From Rheinheimera pacifica (GTDB lineage: Bacteria; Pseudomonadota; Gammaproteobacteria; Enterobacterales; Alteromonadaceae), in the NCBI RefSeq assembly GCF_024809855.1, contig NZ_JANUEM010000005.1:124001-188000 (forward strand): 64,000 bases of DNA, written 5' to 3'. Shown piece after piece: positions 17,245 to 28,089 of this stretch. Each line of letters begins with the position of its first letter. Within the stretch, counting starts at the first letter, position 1. Below the pieces are notes generated by a model. It ran no database searches and was not told the origin of the DNA. It worked only from the letters and a program-made list of their open reading frames with translations. Made by a program: the position numbers and the translations under genes.

Positions 17245-17867
17245 TCGGTTGTTGCCCCGGGCGTTAAGGCCAGTAAATAATTTACCAGATCATTAAACTG
17301 TTGCTGCGACGATACTGCACTGATATTAACCAGATATTTATCATTAATAATAAAACTGGGAACTGAGCGCACAGCGGCTTGCTCAATAGCCTGATCAAAA
17401 TCGGCCACCATAGCGGTAACCGGCATACTATCGAAATTAGCGTCAAACTGCCGGGCGGTTACTCCGGCTTTGCTAAACAGGGCTTGCAGCGCGGCTCTGT
17501 CTGCCGGTGGCTGGCGCTGCTGATGAATTTGGGTAAACAGTAATGGGGTAAATTGTTCGTCAACGTTCAGTGATACAGCCATGGCATGAGCGCGTTGTAC
17601 TGCAGGTGCCATTTTACCGCCGTGAAAAGATACCGGTATTTTTTGTACCTTGATACCGGTAGGCAAAGCCTGTTTTAGTTCTGCAACTATGGGTTCAAAG
17701 TTATAGCAAAACGGGCAGTAATAAGAGAAAAATTCTACTACCTTGCTATTGGTACTTTGAGCTGTATTAAGCACCTGATAGTGCTCACCTTCGTTAAATG
17801 TGTCGTTGGCATTAGCAAAACTGGCACTGAGTAGCAGGGTAAAAGCAAAAAATAGTTGTTTCATCAT
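17241..17867 (-). CDS. dsbA: thiol:disulfide interchange protein DsbA
   Basis: The product is 208 aa with a signal peptide cleaved near ANA. The mature protein has VVEFFSYYCPFCYNFE with the CPFC active site (E. coli has CPHC), the helical insertion, and the cis-Pro loop RSVPSFI. It introduces disulfide bonds into secreted proteins in the periplasm and is reoxidised by DsbB. Two adjacent ATGs (17867 and 17864) are possible starts; the second has GGA at better spacing. The His-to-Phe change in the CxxC dipeptide should make it less oxidising than E. coli DsbA (family knowledge). Confidence 0.9.
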   Translation of the reverse strand: MMKQLFFAFTLLLSASFANANDTFNEGEHYQVLNTAQSTNSKVVEFFSYYCPFCYNFEPIVAELKQALPTGIKVQKIPVSFHGGKMAPAVQRAHAMAVSLNVDEQFTPLLFTQIHQQRQPPADRAALQALFSKAGVTARQFDANFDSMPVTAMVADFDQAIEQAAVRSVPSFIINDKYLVNISAVSSQQQFNDLVNYLLALTPGATTE

Positions 17868-17946
17868 GTATCCAAAGCAGTAAATAATACTAAAACGCTA
17901 TCACAGCAACGGCTGACAACCAAGCCAGGCTGCTACAAAAGTGCAG

Positions 17947-18816
17947 TTAATTAAGCTTAGTGGCAAGATAGTCTACCAATACCCGTACCTTAGCAGATAA
18001 ATGCCGGTTTTGCGGGTATATCGCCCAGATACCGTCATCCGGCTGGCGTAGCTGATTCAGTACAGCCAGCAGTTCACCGCTCTGTAATTTATCGTTCACG
18101 TAGTAATCTGGCAACTGCACCAGCCCGAGGCCTTTTAGTGCTGCATCCATTAATGCTACGCCGCTGTTACAGACTATACGGCCCTGTGGTTTAAACTGTG
18201 CCAATTTGCCCTGTTGCATAAAACGCCATTGTGCCACGGTACCGGTTAAGCACTGGTGCTGTACAAGATCAGCCAGGCCTTGTGGTGTACCGTACTTAGC
18301 TAAATAGGCCGGTGAAGCAACGACATACTGAGTGCGGCTGGCCAGTTTACGGGCTATAAGGCTGGAGCTTTCCAGTGTGCCGAGTCTGATGGCTAAGTCA
18401 AAGCCGCCCTGAATTAAATCCAGCTTGTTATTGGTTAGCTGTAAGTCCAGCTCTGTGTCGGGATATTGCTGCATAAAGTTATGCAGCAACGGTGCTATAC
18501 GGGTTTCGCCGTAAAATACCGGCGCGGTAAGTTTAATCTGGCCGCGCGGGGTGGCTTTTAAGTTAGCCAGAGTGCGGTTGGCTTCTTCTAAACTGGCAAC
18601 TAAGTGCCGGCAATGTTGTAAATAAAGTAAGCCTTCTTCGGTTAAGCTCACGCTGCGCGTACTGCGATACAGCAGTTTTATTGCCAGAGTAGCTTCAAGT
18701 TCAGCAATATTACGGCTTACCTGGGCTACAGAAATGCCCAGTTGCTTTGCTGCTTTGGTAAAGCTTTGCAGTTCTGCTACTGCAACAAATTCGCTAATGC
18801 CAATCCACTGTTTCAA
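17947..18816 (-). CDS. LysR-family transcriptional regulator
   Basis: The product is 289 aa, standard for the family. The N-terminal winged helix-turn-helix spans about residues 8-62 (AVAELQSFTKAAKQLGISVAQVSRNIAELEATL). The effector-binding domain begins near GQIKLTAP and resembles the CrgA/DmlR subgroup. Targets may include the dsbA pair downstream or the adhC region upstream, but the sequence does not decide. It is followed by the dsbA operon on the same strand, about 80 bp away. Confidence 0.92.
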   Translation of the reverse strand: MKQWIGISEFVAVAELQSFTKAAKQLGISVAQVSRNIAELEATLAIKLLYRSTRSVSLTEEGLLYLQHCRHLVASLEEANRTLANLKATPRGQIKLTAPVFYGETRIAPLLHNFMQQYPDTELDLQLTNNKLDLIQGGFDLAIRLGTLESSSLIARKLASRTQYVVASPAYLAKYGTPQGLADLVQHQCLTGTVAQWRFMQQGKLAQFKPQGRIVCNSGVALMDAALKGLGLVQLPDYYVNDKLQSGELLAVLNQLRQPDDGIWAIYPQNRHLSAKVRVLVDYLATKLN

Positions 18817-18883
18817 TTAAACCTGCCTCTTCTAAATCAACTGTCGTTAAATCGGCTTCGGCGAAGAAAGGCTGCTTATGTTA

Positions 18884-19032
18884 CAACACCCGCCTTGGCT
18901 CGCCACAGCAACTATGTCGGGCTATCCTGCCCGACACCAGAGGCCAGCTGAAGCTGTTCAAATTCGTTCCAGACGAATTTGTCGCCAGCCTACGGCAGGG
19001 CTCAGACACTCTGTGGCGACCAAAACGGGGTT
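18884..19032 (+). repeat. palindromic repeat copy A (long form)
   Basis: It shares both ends with copies B and C: outer arms CAACACCCGCC and CGGGGTT, inner arms TCGCCACAG and CTGTGGCGA. The 10-bp centre is replaced by about 75 bp that folds into two further hairpins (TGTCGGGC/GCCCGACA and AAATTCGT/ACGAATTT). It occupies most of the 368-bp gap between the LysR gene and adhC. Confidence 0.85.
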
Positions 19033-19145
19033 CTAACCGCAGCCTTTTGCCTGTTAGGTTTTGCATATATGAAAAACTGATTTGCATTTTAGTTTTATTC
19101 ATACTGATATGGCAAAAATAAAAATCAGGTTACACTTGCTGGTAA

Positions 19146-20303
<1,158 letters not shown>

Positions 20304-20335
20304 TATTAAGCAAATGTAATTGATGGACGGATTAG

Positions 20336-20419
20336 AACCCCGTTTTGGTCGCCACAGAGTGTCTGAGCCCTGCCGTAGGCAGTAGGGCGAGTTGCTGTGG
20401 CGAGCCAGGGCGGGTGTTG
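20336..20419 (-). repeat. palindromic repeat copy B (inverted)
   Basis: This 84-bp unit is the reverse complement of copy C with one base difference. It fills the adhC-fghA gap, starting 33 bp after the adhC stop. Outer and inner arms are inverted repeats, so the unit can fold into a long hairpin with a small inner CTGCC/GGCAG stem. Confidence 0.9.
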
Positions 20420-20452
20420 TAATCTGTCCCTACTCAACACTATGGGCAGGCT

Positions 20453-21304
20453 ATGACAACTTCAGCAATAACCAAAGTCAGCGAACAGCTTTGTTTTGGT
20501 GGCAAACAAATTCGTTTTACCCATACATCCACCGTGCTGAGCTGCGATATGCAATTCTCGGTGTTTTTACCGCCGCAGGCAGAAACACAGGCTGTACCTG
20601 CGCTGTATTGGCTATCGGGTTTAACTTGTACTGACGAAAACTTCTCGGCCAAAGCCGGCGCACAACGTGTTGCGGCTGAGCTGGGTATAGCGCTGATAAT
20701 ACCCGACACCAGCCCGCGCGGCGATGGCGTGCCGGACGATGCAGATGGTGCTTACGATTTTGGCTTGGGTGCCGGATTTTACGTTAATGCCACGCGCGAG
20801 CCATTCGTTAAACATTACCGTATGTACGACTATATTGTCAGTGAATTACCGCAATTGGTTGAAGCTGAACTGCCGTTATCGGCCAAACGTGCTATTAGTG
20901 GCCATTCGATGGGCGGGCATGGCGCTTTAGTGATAGGCCTGCGTAACCCGCAGCGTTATAGCAGTATGTCGGCATTTTCACCCATTTGTAATCCGGTAAA
21001 TTGCCCCTGGGGTATTAAAGCTTTTAATGGCTATTTGGGCGAAGATGAAAGCCAATGGCAGCAATATGATGCATCCTTGCTGCTAAGTGGCGCGAAAAAT
21101 CCGCTGCCGCTATTGGTTGATCAGGGTACGGCAGATAACTTTTACCCTGAGCAACTGCGTACTGAAAGCTTAATTGCTGCGGCTAAGCAAAGCGGCGCAC
21201 AAGCAGATATTCGTATGCGGGCAGGTTATGACCATAGCTACTACTTTATCGCCAGCTTTATTGAACAGCATTTACAGTTTCATGCACGATATTTGTGCAG
21301 TTAA
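20453..21304 (+). CDS. fghA: S-formylglutathione hydrolase
   Basis: The product is 283 aa, matching FghA/FrmB. It has the esterase-D fold: GLTCTDENFSAKAG, PDTSPRG, GHSMGGHGAL with the nucleophile Ser, LLVDQGTADNF with the Asp and GYDHSYYFI with the His. It hydrolyses S-formylglutathione to formate and glutathione, the step after AdhC. The ATG is preceded by a weak GGCAGG. It is separated from adhC by repeat copy B and followed by copy C, so the pair is bracketed by the same element. Confidence 0.95.
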   Translation: MTTSAITKVSEQLCFGGKQIRFTHTSTVLSCDMQFSVFLPPQAETQAVPALYWLSGLTCTDENFSAKAGAQRVAAELGIALIIPDTSPRGDGVPDDADGAYDFGLGAGFYVNATREPFVKHYRMYDYIVSELPQLVEAELPLSAKRAISGHSMGGHGALVIGLRNPQRYSSMSAFSPICNPVNCPWGIKAFNGYLGEDESQWQQYDASLLLSGAKNPLPLLVDQGTADNFYPEQLRTESLIAAAKQSGAQADIRMRAGYDHSYYFIASFIEQHLQFHARYLCS

Positions 21305-21316
21305 AACGCTTTGCTG

Positions 21317-21400
21317 CAACACCCGCCTTGGCTCGCCACAGCAACTCGCCCTACTGCCTACGGCAGGGCTCAGACACTCTGTGGCGACCAAAACGGGGTT
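21317..21400 (+). repeat. palindromic repeat copy C
   Basis: This 84-bp unit begins 12 bp after the fghA stop. It differs from copy B at one position and has the same orientation as copy A. Inner arms TCGCCACAG and CTGTGGCGA are perfect; outer arms are imperfect. No ORF is encoded. Confidence 0.9.
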
Positions 21401-21510
21401 CCAGCCCGCGTTTGTGAGCTAAGGCGTATTGTCAAAAGCTGGTTTTGTTTCACCAGATACTGGCATAATCGGTTAAGTTTGCTGTATTGGTCCGCACAAA
21501 GGAGAGCTGT

Positions 21511-21924
21511 ATGAGCTACGATAACGACAATATTTTTGCCAAAATTCTGCGCGGTGAAATCCCCAGCTTTAAAGTGTACGAAGATGACTACACCCTGGCT
21601 TTTATGGATATTATGCCGCAGGCCGACGGCCATACGCTGGTGATCCCCAAATTTGCTGCCGAAACTCTGCTGGATATTCCAGCCGACGAGCTGACACATA
21701 CGATGACCACAGTGCAAAAAGTGATGTCGGCGCTTAAATCTACGCTCGGAGTAGAAGGTGTCGTTTTGATGCAGTTAAATGGCAGCGCTGCGGGGCAAAC
21801 CGTACCGCACCTGCATTTTCACTTAATTCCGGAGCATTTAAGTAAATTATCCGGCCATGGTGCGGCAATGGGGGATATGGAAAAAATAAAAGCACTGGCA
21901 GATAAAATCAGCCAGGCACTCTGA
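21511..21924 (+). CDS. HIT-family hydrolase
   Basis: The product is 137 aa with the histidine-triad motif HLHFHLIP near residue 97 and the N-terminal FAKILRGEIPS segment typical of Hint-type proteins. These enzymes hydrolyse purine nucleotide phosphoramidates or dinucleotides using the central His. GGAG six bases before the ATG at 21511 fixes the start; an in-frame GTG/ATG at 21487 would add eight unconserved residues. It is a single gene convergent with the VOC gene. Confidence 0.93.
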   Translation: MSYDNDNIFAKILRGEIPSFKVYEDDYTLAFMDIMPQADGHTLVIPKFAAETLLDIPADELTHTMTTVQKVMSALKSTLGVEGVVLMQLNGSAAGQTVPHLHFHLIPEHLSKLSGHGAAMGDMEKIKALADKISQAL

Positions 21925-21945
21925 TTTTATCAATAGCTATATAGT

Positions 21946-21967
21946 AAGGGCGGCAATTTGCCGCCTT
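21946..21967. terminator. bidirectional hairpin between convergent genes
   Basis: AAGGGCGGCAA and TTGCCGCCTT form a strong stem between the HIT and VOC stop codons, with a short T-rich flank on each strand. It is probably a shared terminator. Confidence 0.55.
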
Positions 21968-21969
21968 GC

Positions 21970-22359
21970 TTAAACACTTCGTTGCAGTAAATCCCATTTG
22001 TTGCCATAAAGGTCTTCAAACACTACTACGGTAGCATAAGGTTCTTGTCGTGGTGCTTCGAGAAATACCACACCTGCAGTCTGCATAGCATGGTAATCTC
22101 GCCAGAAATCATCGGTTTGTAAAAATAGCCATACCCGGCCACCGGCCTGCTCACCCACGGCTGACAGCTGCTTTTCGTTAGTGGCTTTGGCCAACAGCAA
22201 GGCGGTGCCACTGTTGTTTTTCGGCGCCACCTGTACCCAGCGTTTACCTGCGCCAAGGTTGGTATCCTCCAGTAAATCAAAGCCCAATTTTCGGGTGTAA
22301 AAGGCTATAGCCTCGTCATAGTCGGTTACCAGTAAAGCTACGTTTGAAATTGCTGCCAT
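21970..22359 (-). CDS. VOC-family (glyoxalase/dioxygenase fold) protein
   Basis: The product is 129 aa in two beta-alpha-beta-beta-beta halves: ISNVALLVTDYDEAIAFYTRKLGF, then RVWLFLQTDDFWRDYHAMQTAGV and FEDLYGNKWDLLQ. The terminal E-D-x-x-G-N motif is shared by glyoxalase I-like and antibiotic-resistance VOC proteins, which bind a divalent metal. The substrate is unknown. The ATG at 22359 fits the family N-terminus; the frame is open to 22422 without support. Confidence 0.85.
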   Translation of the reverse strand: MAAISNVALLVTDYDEAIAFYTRKLGFDLLEDTNLGAGKRWVQVAPKNNSGTALLLAKATNEKQLSAVGEQAGGRVWLFLQTDDFWRDYHAMQTAGVVFLEAPRQEPYATVVVFEDLYGNKWDLLQRSV

Positions 22360-22512
22360 AATTATCTCTGCCAGAGCAAAATGCCGATCCTGCCTGTCGG
22401 TACACAGCAAAACAAGCCACAAAGGCAGATTTTAACTTGAGATCATGCGCTTTTGTGCTTAAGGTAGCCGCCAATATCTTTGCCCGATGTACCGCAACAA
22501 GGTTTGCCGTTT

Positions 22513-24492
22513 ATGCGATTCGTCTCTTCACTGCTTTTTTCTGCAACGCTACTGGTCGGCTGTGCTTTAGCACCGGCATCAGCACCAGAGACAGGTTTAA
22601 CCTTAAGCCTGATCCATATTAACGACACTCATTCGCAATTTGATGCCAGCCCGGCCAGCGTGAAAGATGCCTCCGGTAAGCCGGTTTATACCTATATTGG
22701 CGGCCACCCGCGCTTGTTAACCAAAGCGCAGCAGCTACGTATGCAGGCTGCGCAAGATGATGTACCCGCTCTGTTTTTGCATGGTGGTGATGCGTTTAAA
22801 GGCAGTGCTTATTTTGAGTTGTTTGAGCAACGCATTAACATCGATGTATTAAACCGGATGAATATCGACGCTATGGCACTGGGCAACCATGAGTTTGATA
22901 TAGGTTTAACCAAGCTAGCCGACTTTGTTGATAAGGTTAATTTCCCTATTCTGGCCGCTAATATTGATACTGCTGCCGAACCGCTGCTGGCTGACAGCCA
23001 GAACCTGAAACCATACAGTTTATTTGTGCTTAATAAAAACCAATTAACGCCGGTAAGCAGCGTTGCTGATGCAGCAGGGCGGGCCGTAGTAGCGGTATTT
23101 GGCCTGGCGCTGGAGGATATGCGTGCTATAGCCCCTGATACCGGTGCTGTGGTGTTTAACAATGAAATACAAAGCGCCCAGCACACCGTAGATGCTTTAA
23201 CGGCGCAAGGCGTGCAGCATATTATTGCACTGACCCATTTAGGCTATCAGCGTGACTTAGCGCTGGCCAGTGCCGTTAATGGCATAGATGCCATAGTGGG
23301 CGGCCATTCACACAGCTTGTTAGGCGATTTTCGCCACTGGTATTTAGGGGCACAGCGGCCTTATGCCGAAACAGTAACTAACCCGGATGGTAAAGGCCAA
23401 ACCTGTGTAGTGCAGGCTGGCCAGTTTGCACAGGCCGTAGGCCAGGCCAGGCTTAAATTTAACCTGGCAGGCCAATTGATAAGCTGCACCGGGCAGAATA
23501 CTTTACTGGCAAGCACAGATTATTTTAGCTCTGCACTGCGCGATAAACCAAGCCGTTTTAGCGCAGCTCAACAAGCTAAGACCGAGCGCTATATTGCCAG
23601 CCTGCCGCGTACGGCTATTGTGCAGGAAGATACCGCGTTGCGCACTTTGCTGGATAGCCAATACTTACCGGCTGTGCAGCAAGCCTATGGCAGCGTAATC
23701 AATGCCACTGAAGCTGAAGTTCCTCACGTGCGCCTGCCAGGCTCGGCAGGCAGCGATAGTCATGGCTCTGTGCTGGCCGGACATATTGCTGATGGCATGC
23801 TGGCATATGTTAATCAGAGTGCCTTGCAAAGCCTGCTCCAGCGGCCGGTGCAACTGGCATTAATTGGTGCCGGTAATATTCGCGCGCCGTTAGCTGCAGG
23901 CGAAATACGTGAGGGCAATATTCGTTTAGAAGTACTACCGTTTGACAGCCCGCTTAGCGTGCTTGGTATTAGTGGTGCAGATTTACGGGCTTTACTAACC
24001 GATATTATCAGCCAGTCTGTTGCGCCCGGCGCCCATACCGGTAAGTATCCATACGTGGCGGGTATACGCTATGTGGCAAAGCAAACCGGGCCTGATACCG
24101 CAGAGTTAAGTGTACTGGATATAAAGCAGGAAGGTGTTTGGCAAGCGGTTAGCGCACGGCAGCAATACACCATGGTAACGACCAGCTATCTGGCCGATGG
24201 CAACGACGGTTGGCAAGTGTTGCAGCAATTGCAGGCAACACAGAGCGACCGGCAGGATATAATATTGCACCACAACCAGCCCCGGTTGTATCCGGTGGCA
24301 AGGGTTGAGGCCACGCAAGACAGCAGCGGGGCGCAGTCGTTTAGTGCCCGTTATCGCAATGGCGGCGTATTGCCATGTAAAACCGAAGAAGTAGATTGCA
24401 AAGTCGCTGCACAGGCCTTTATTGATTATCTGAAAGCCAACCCGCAGTTATGGCAGCAAAAGCGTGAGCCAACGGTAACGTTGCTAAAATAA
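22513..24492 (+). CDS. bifunctional 5'-nucleotidase / metallophosphatase lipoprotein (UshA-like)
   Basis: The product is 659 aa. A lipoprotein signal with lipobox LLVGC places it at an outer or inner membrane leaflet facing the periplasm. The metallophosphoesterase domain shows HINDTHSQFD, GGDAFKGS, GNHEFD, LTHLGY and GGHSHSLLG, which supply the dinuclear metal ligands. The C-terminal 5'-nucleotidase domain spans about residues 390-600 (LIGAGNIRAPL, PYVAGIRYVA). It probably dephosphorylates extracellular nucleotides for salvage. The ATG at 22513 puts the lipobox at the usual distance; an upstream in-frame ATG (22480) would not. Confidence 0.9.
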   Translation: MRFVSSLLFSATLLVGCALAPASAPETGLTLSLIHINDTHSQFDASPASVKDASGKPVYTYIGGHPRLLTKAQQLRMQAAQDDVPALFLHGGDAFKGSAYFELFEQRINIDVLNRMNIDAMALGNHEFDIGLTKLADFVDKVNFPILAANIDTAAEPLLADSQNLKPYSLFVLNKNQLTPVSSVADAAGRAVVAVFGLALEDMRAIAPDTGAVVFNNEIQSAQHTVDALTAQGVQHIIALTHLGYQRDLALASAVNGIDAIVGGHSHSLLGDFRHWYLGAQRPYAETVTNPDGKGQTCVVQAGQFAQAVGQARLKFNLAGQLISCTGQNTLLASTDYFSSALRDKPSRFSAAQQAKTERYIASLPRTAIVQEDTALRTLLDSQYLPAVQQAYGSVINATEAEVPHVRLPGSAGSDSHGSVLAGHIADGMLAYVNQSALQSLLQRPVQLALIGAGNIRAPLAAGEIREGNIRLEVLPFDSPLSVLGISGADLRALLTDIISQSVAPGAHTGKYPYVAGIRYVAKQTGPDTAELSVLDIKQEGVWQAVSARQQYTMVTTSYLADGNDGWQVLQQLQATQSDRQDIILHHNQPRLYPVARVEATQDSSGAQSFSARYRNGGVLPCKTEEVDCKVAAQAFIDYLKANPQLWQQKREPTVTLLK

Positions 24493-24561
24493 CGAAAATG
24501 GGGCAGCTTTGCTGACTCTGCCTAGAGCAGTTAGAAATCCGTGTAGGTAGATTATCAGACA

Positions 24562-24690
24562 TTATCTTCTGCCTCTTACTCCACGATTTTGGCTTATATC
24601 GTAAGCTGCGCCAGCGATTCCTTTACCAAATCGGTCCATTGTATGCGCCGCAACGAATCCCGCTGCCAATGCTGCGTACAATATTTTCAT
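24562..24690 (-). CDS. 42-aa miniature paralogue of the upstream effector's C-terminal tail
   Basis: The small ORF reads MKILYAALAAGFVAAHTMDR and then GKGIAGAAYDISQNRGVRGRR. It aligns along its whole length with the last 37 residues of the 352-aa protein two genes upstream (LAAGYYSAKYV, then TGAGVIYD, ending SSRGRR), with about 16 identities including the terminal RGRR. It may be a transmembrane mini-protein or a relic of a duplicated effector end. The ATG at 24690 has only a weak GAAG upstream. It lies 68 bp after the membrane-protein gene on the same strand. Confidence 0.45.
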   Translation of the reverse strand: MKILYAALAAGFVAAHTMDRFGKGIAGAAYDISQNRGVRGRR

Positions 24691-24758
24691 ATCTATTTGC
24701 TTCAGAGCGACACTGCTAGATGCATGCCTTATATACCTCAAGATGCACATATTTAGAT

Positions 24759-25127
24759 TTACGGAAAAGTCTCTACGTACCAAACACATACAACGATAAA
24801 GAGAATACCAGACAACATTAGCCACAGAGCCAGGGTTTTGTCTTTGGCTGTGGCAAGCTCTTTGAGCAGATAAGGATCAATTAGCATGGTATTTTTTCCC
24901 CAAAACGAAGCTGGCAATACCAGCTTCATTGCATACGTCACAACACGCCAACCAGGGCCATCCCAATCACTAATAGTGTCTTTGTTTAATACTTTTAATT
25001 TTTTCTCCAATGGCCTCATGCTAATTTGCGCAAATATCAGCCAAGAGAGAAAAAAGTTAATCATAAACGCAAACATTATAATGGTCGCAATGAACATAAT
25101 ATCGTCAGGTGTAGCGGTTGAAATCAT
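24759..25127 (-). CDS. small membrane protein, candidate immunity protein
   Basis: The product is 122 aa. There are two hydrophobic helices, residues ~11-34 (IMFIATIIMFAFMINFFLSW) and ~99-119 (LALWLMLSGILFIVVCVWYV), with a charged loop of about 60 residues between. No family is recognised. Its ATG overlaps the stop of the upstream 352-aa gene (ATGA), with AGGCAGGAG directly before it, so the two are translated together. Size, topology and coupling fit an inner-membrane immunity protein against a membrane-acting toxin; this is inference from architecture. Confidence 0.6.
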   Translation of the reverse strand: MISTATPDDIMFIATIIMFAFMINFFLSWLIFAQISMRPLEKKLKVLNKDTISDWDGPGWRVVTYAMKLVLPASFWGKNTMLIDPYLLKELATAKDKTLALWLMLSGILFIVVCVWYVETFP

Positions 25128-26182
25128 CTCCTGCCTCTGGATGAAAAGGTTGAACTTTTATCGTAAATTACGCCAGCACCGGTTTTGGCTGCGGAATTAA
25201 CATACTTAGCTGAGTAATAACCGGCAGCTAGTGCTGTTAAGCCGGCTCCAGCTAAAATTACCCACCCAGCTGGCGTCCATCCCAATGCTATACCAACTTT
25301 TGTCATTGCAGCTGCAGTTGATGCAAAAGCAATTTGTGCTGTATAAGCGCCTGCGGCAGTACTAGCGCCAAAGCCAGTAATTTCCTGTACTGCAACTCTA
25401 TGATAATCCTGTCCCTGCTGTTTAGCATCTGCTACGTTATAGGCTCGGATTCCTGCATCAAGCAGGATTACACTATTTCCCAAATATGTTGCTCGTGTAG
25501 ACATATTTCTTAATATCTTCACGTCGGCTGATTTGGTTACTTCAAGTTTGGCAACTGTAGATTGATTTAACCGGCCAGAACGGGCAATGTTAGTTCCTCT
25601 ATTTACATTTGCTACTGCACCTCGTGCTCTGGGAGACTTAAAATTGGTTAGATGCCGTTGGAGTTGATATTCAAATGTTTGCTGCAGTTTTGCGTGCTGG
25701 ATTCTAGCTAACTGTTCCAGCCTCAATATTTCAGCTCTGCCAGCGCCACTTTTTCTTGCGTCATATATCTGCAGTAAAATTTTTTCATACTTTGACATGC
25801 TTTCCATTAAGCCATTTCTGCTTGATGCAAGAGTACCTGCTAAGGCCCCACTTAACGTTATGCCATCTTCTTTCAGGTATGGATAAATATGCTCATCGTA
25901 CATTGCCGCCAGCGCAAGAGTATTATCTGAACCAATACTTTCTACTGTATGGCCGATAATTTCACGCTGTTGCAGCGGAATAGTGCACATTTGGCTATAA
26001 AAGTCGTGAGTATCAGCCTGGCCTGCGTTTAACATATATGGCTGATAAGGCAGAAGAATATCATCAACAATACTTTTGTTATTGCGATAAAACTGCTGCT
26101 GCCAGTCTTTATTTGCAAACGCAGAATTGGCGAATAAAGAACTGGTATGTTGCGGGTGGGTATTAAGAAGAATCTCAGCCAT
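25124..26182 (-). CDS. putative membrane-active effector/toxin with glycine-zipper C-terminus
   Basis: The product is 352 aa with no Sec signal peptide. The N-terminal ~200 residues are soluble and helical, with no recognised domain. A basic linker (PRARGAVANVNRGTNIARSG) follows. The last ~110 residues contain two long Gly/Ala-rich hydrophobic stretches (GFGASTAAGAYTAQIAFAST and ALGWTPAGWVILAGAGLTAL) and end in SSRGRR. This layout resembles pore-forming interbacterial effectors, whose Gly-zipper helices insert in the target membrane. It is coupled to a two-helix membrane protein. AAGGAC lies six bases before the ATG. No secretion genes lie nearby. The function is inference. Confidence 0.6.
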   Translation of the reverse strand: MAEILLNTHPQHTSSLFANSAFANKDWQQQFYRNNKSIVDDILLPYQPYMLNAGQADTHDFYSQMCTIPLQQREIIGHTVESIGSDNTLALAAMYDEHIYPYLKEDGITLSGALAGTLASSRNGLMESMSKYEKILLQIYDARKSGAGRAEILRLEQLARIQHAKLQQTFEYQLQRHLTNFKSPRARGAVANVNRGTNIARSGRLNQSTVAKLEVTKSADVKILRNMSTRATYLGNSVILLDAGIRAYNVADAKQQGQDYHRVAVQEITGFGASTAAGAYTAQIAFASTAAAMTKVGIALGWTPAGWVILAGAGLTALAAGYYSAKYVNSAAKTGAGVIYDKSSTFSSRGRR

Positions 26183-26285
26183 GACAATGTCCTTATCGGT
26201 AAATTATGCCGATTTTAAAACGTTGTTATAGCTGCAGCAATATTTATTTACATTTAATTATCTATATATTGCAAAATTAATCACG

Positions 26286-26714
26286 TTAGCGTTTAAATTT
26301 TGTTTCTAAAATAACCGACGAATTAGTGCGCTCTACACCGTCTAAATTACCAATATCGTCCAGAATGTGGCTGAGTTGCTCGGTGCTTTGTGCCTGCACT
26401 ATAGCGATAAGATCGTACTCTCCGCTAATGGCATACAGTGCTGAAACCTGAGCAATTTGCTTTAGCTCAACATTGGTTTTGGCAGTAAGCTTTTGCCGCA
26501 CTTTAATACTGACATGCGCTGATACCAGCGACGCCAGATAATCCTCACCGTAATCTACCGAGTAGCCTTTAATTACACCGCTTTGCTCCAGTTTGGCAAT
26601 GCGGGTTTGCACGGTAGAGCGGGATAAATCCAGCATCCGGGCTAAGTCAGAAATGCTGGCGCGGGCATTGTGCTTCAGCACAGCTAATAGTTTTTCATCT
26701 TCCTTGCTTATCAT
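26286..26714 (-). CDS. Lrp/AsnC-family transcriptional regulator
   Basis: The product is 142 aa. The N-terminal HTH (LLAVLKHNARASISDLARMLDLSRSTVQTRIAKLE) is followed by the RAM domain (LYAISGEYDLIAIVQA), which binds amino acids and oligomerises. It is divergent from astC with a 166-bp gap, the usual arrangement for a local regulator, so control of arginine catabolism in response to an amino acid is likely (inference). Confidence 0.93.
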   Translation of the reverse strand: MISKEDEKLLAVLKHNARASISDLARMLDLSRSTVQTRIAKLEQSGVIKGYSVDYGEDYLASLVSAHVSIKVRQKLTAKTNVELKQIAQVSALYAISGEYDLIAIVQAQSTEQLSHILDDIGNLDGVERTNSSVILETKFKR

Positions 26715-26844
26715 TTTGCTAACCTTTTCCGTTGAATTGCAATTTAAGCTTGTTAAATTGTCGATAATGGTACTGCAATGTGGCAGTGGTGGGCAATATA
26801 ATAGAGTTAAATTTATCCGAGCCTGTCAGCGTTTTTCTTTATAA

Positions 26845-28086
<1,242 letters not shown>

Positions 28087-28089
28087 ATC

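Noticed and set aside
24562..24825. 87-aa reading of the mini-tail ORF starting at 24825
   Set aside because: The first 45 residues overlap the membrane-protein gene and look random; similarity to the effector tail begins only at the Met at 24690.
24759..26182. Assignment to a named T6SS effector family
   Set aside because: No PAAR, VgrG, MIX, FIX or Rhs-type marker is visible and no secretion genes are in the window; only architecture supports the toxin idea.
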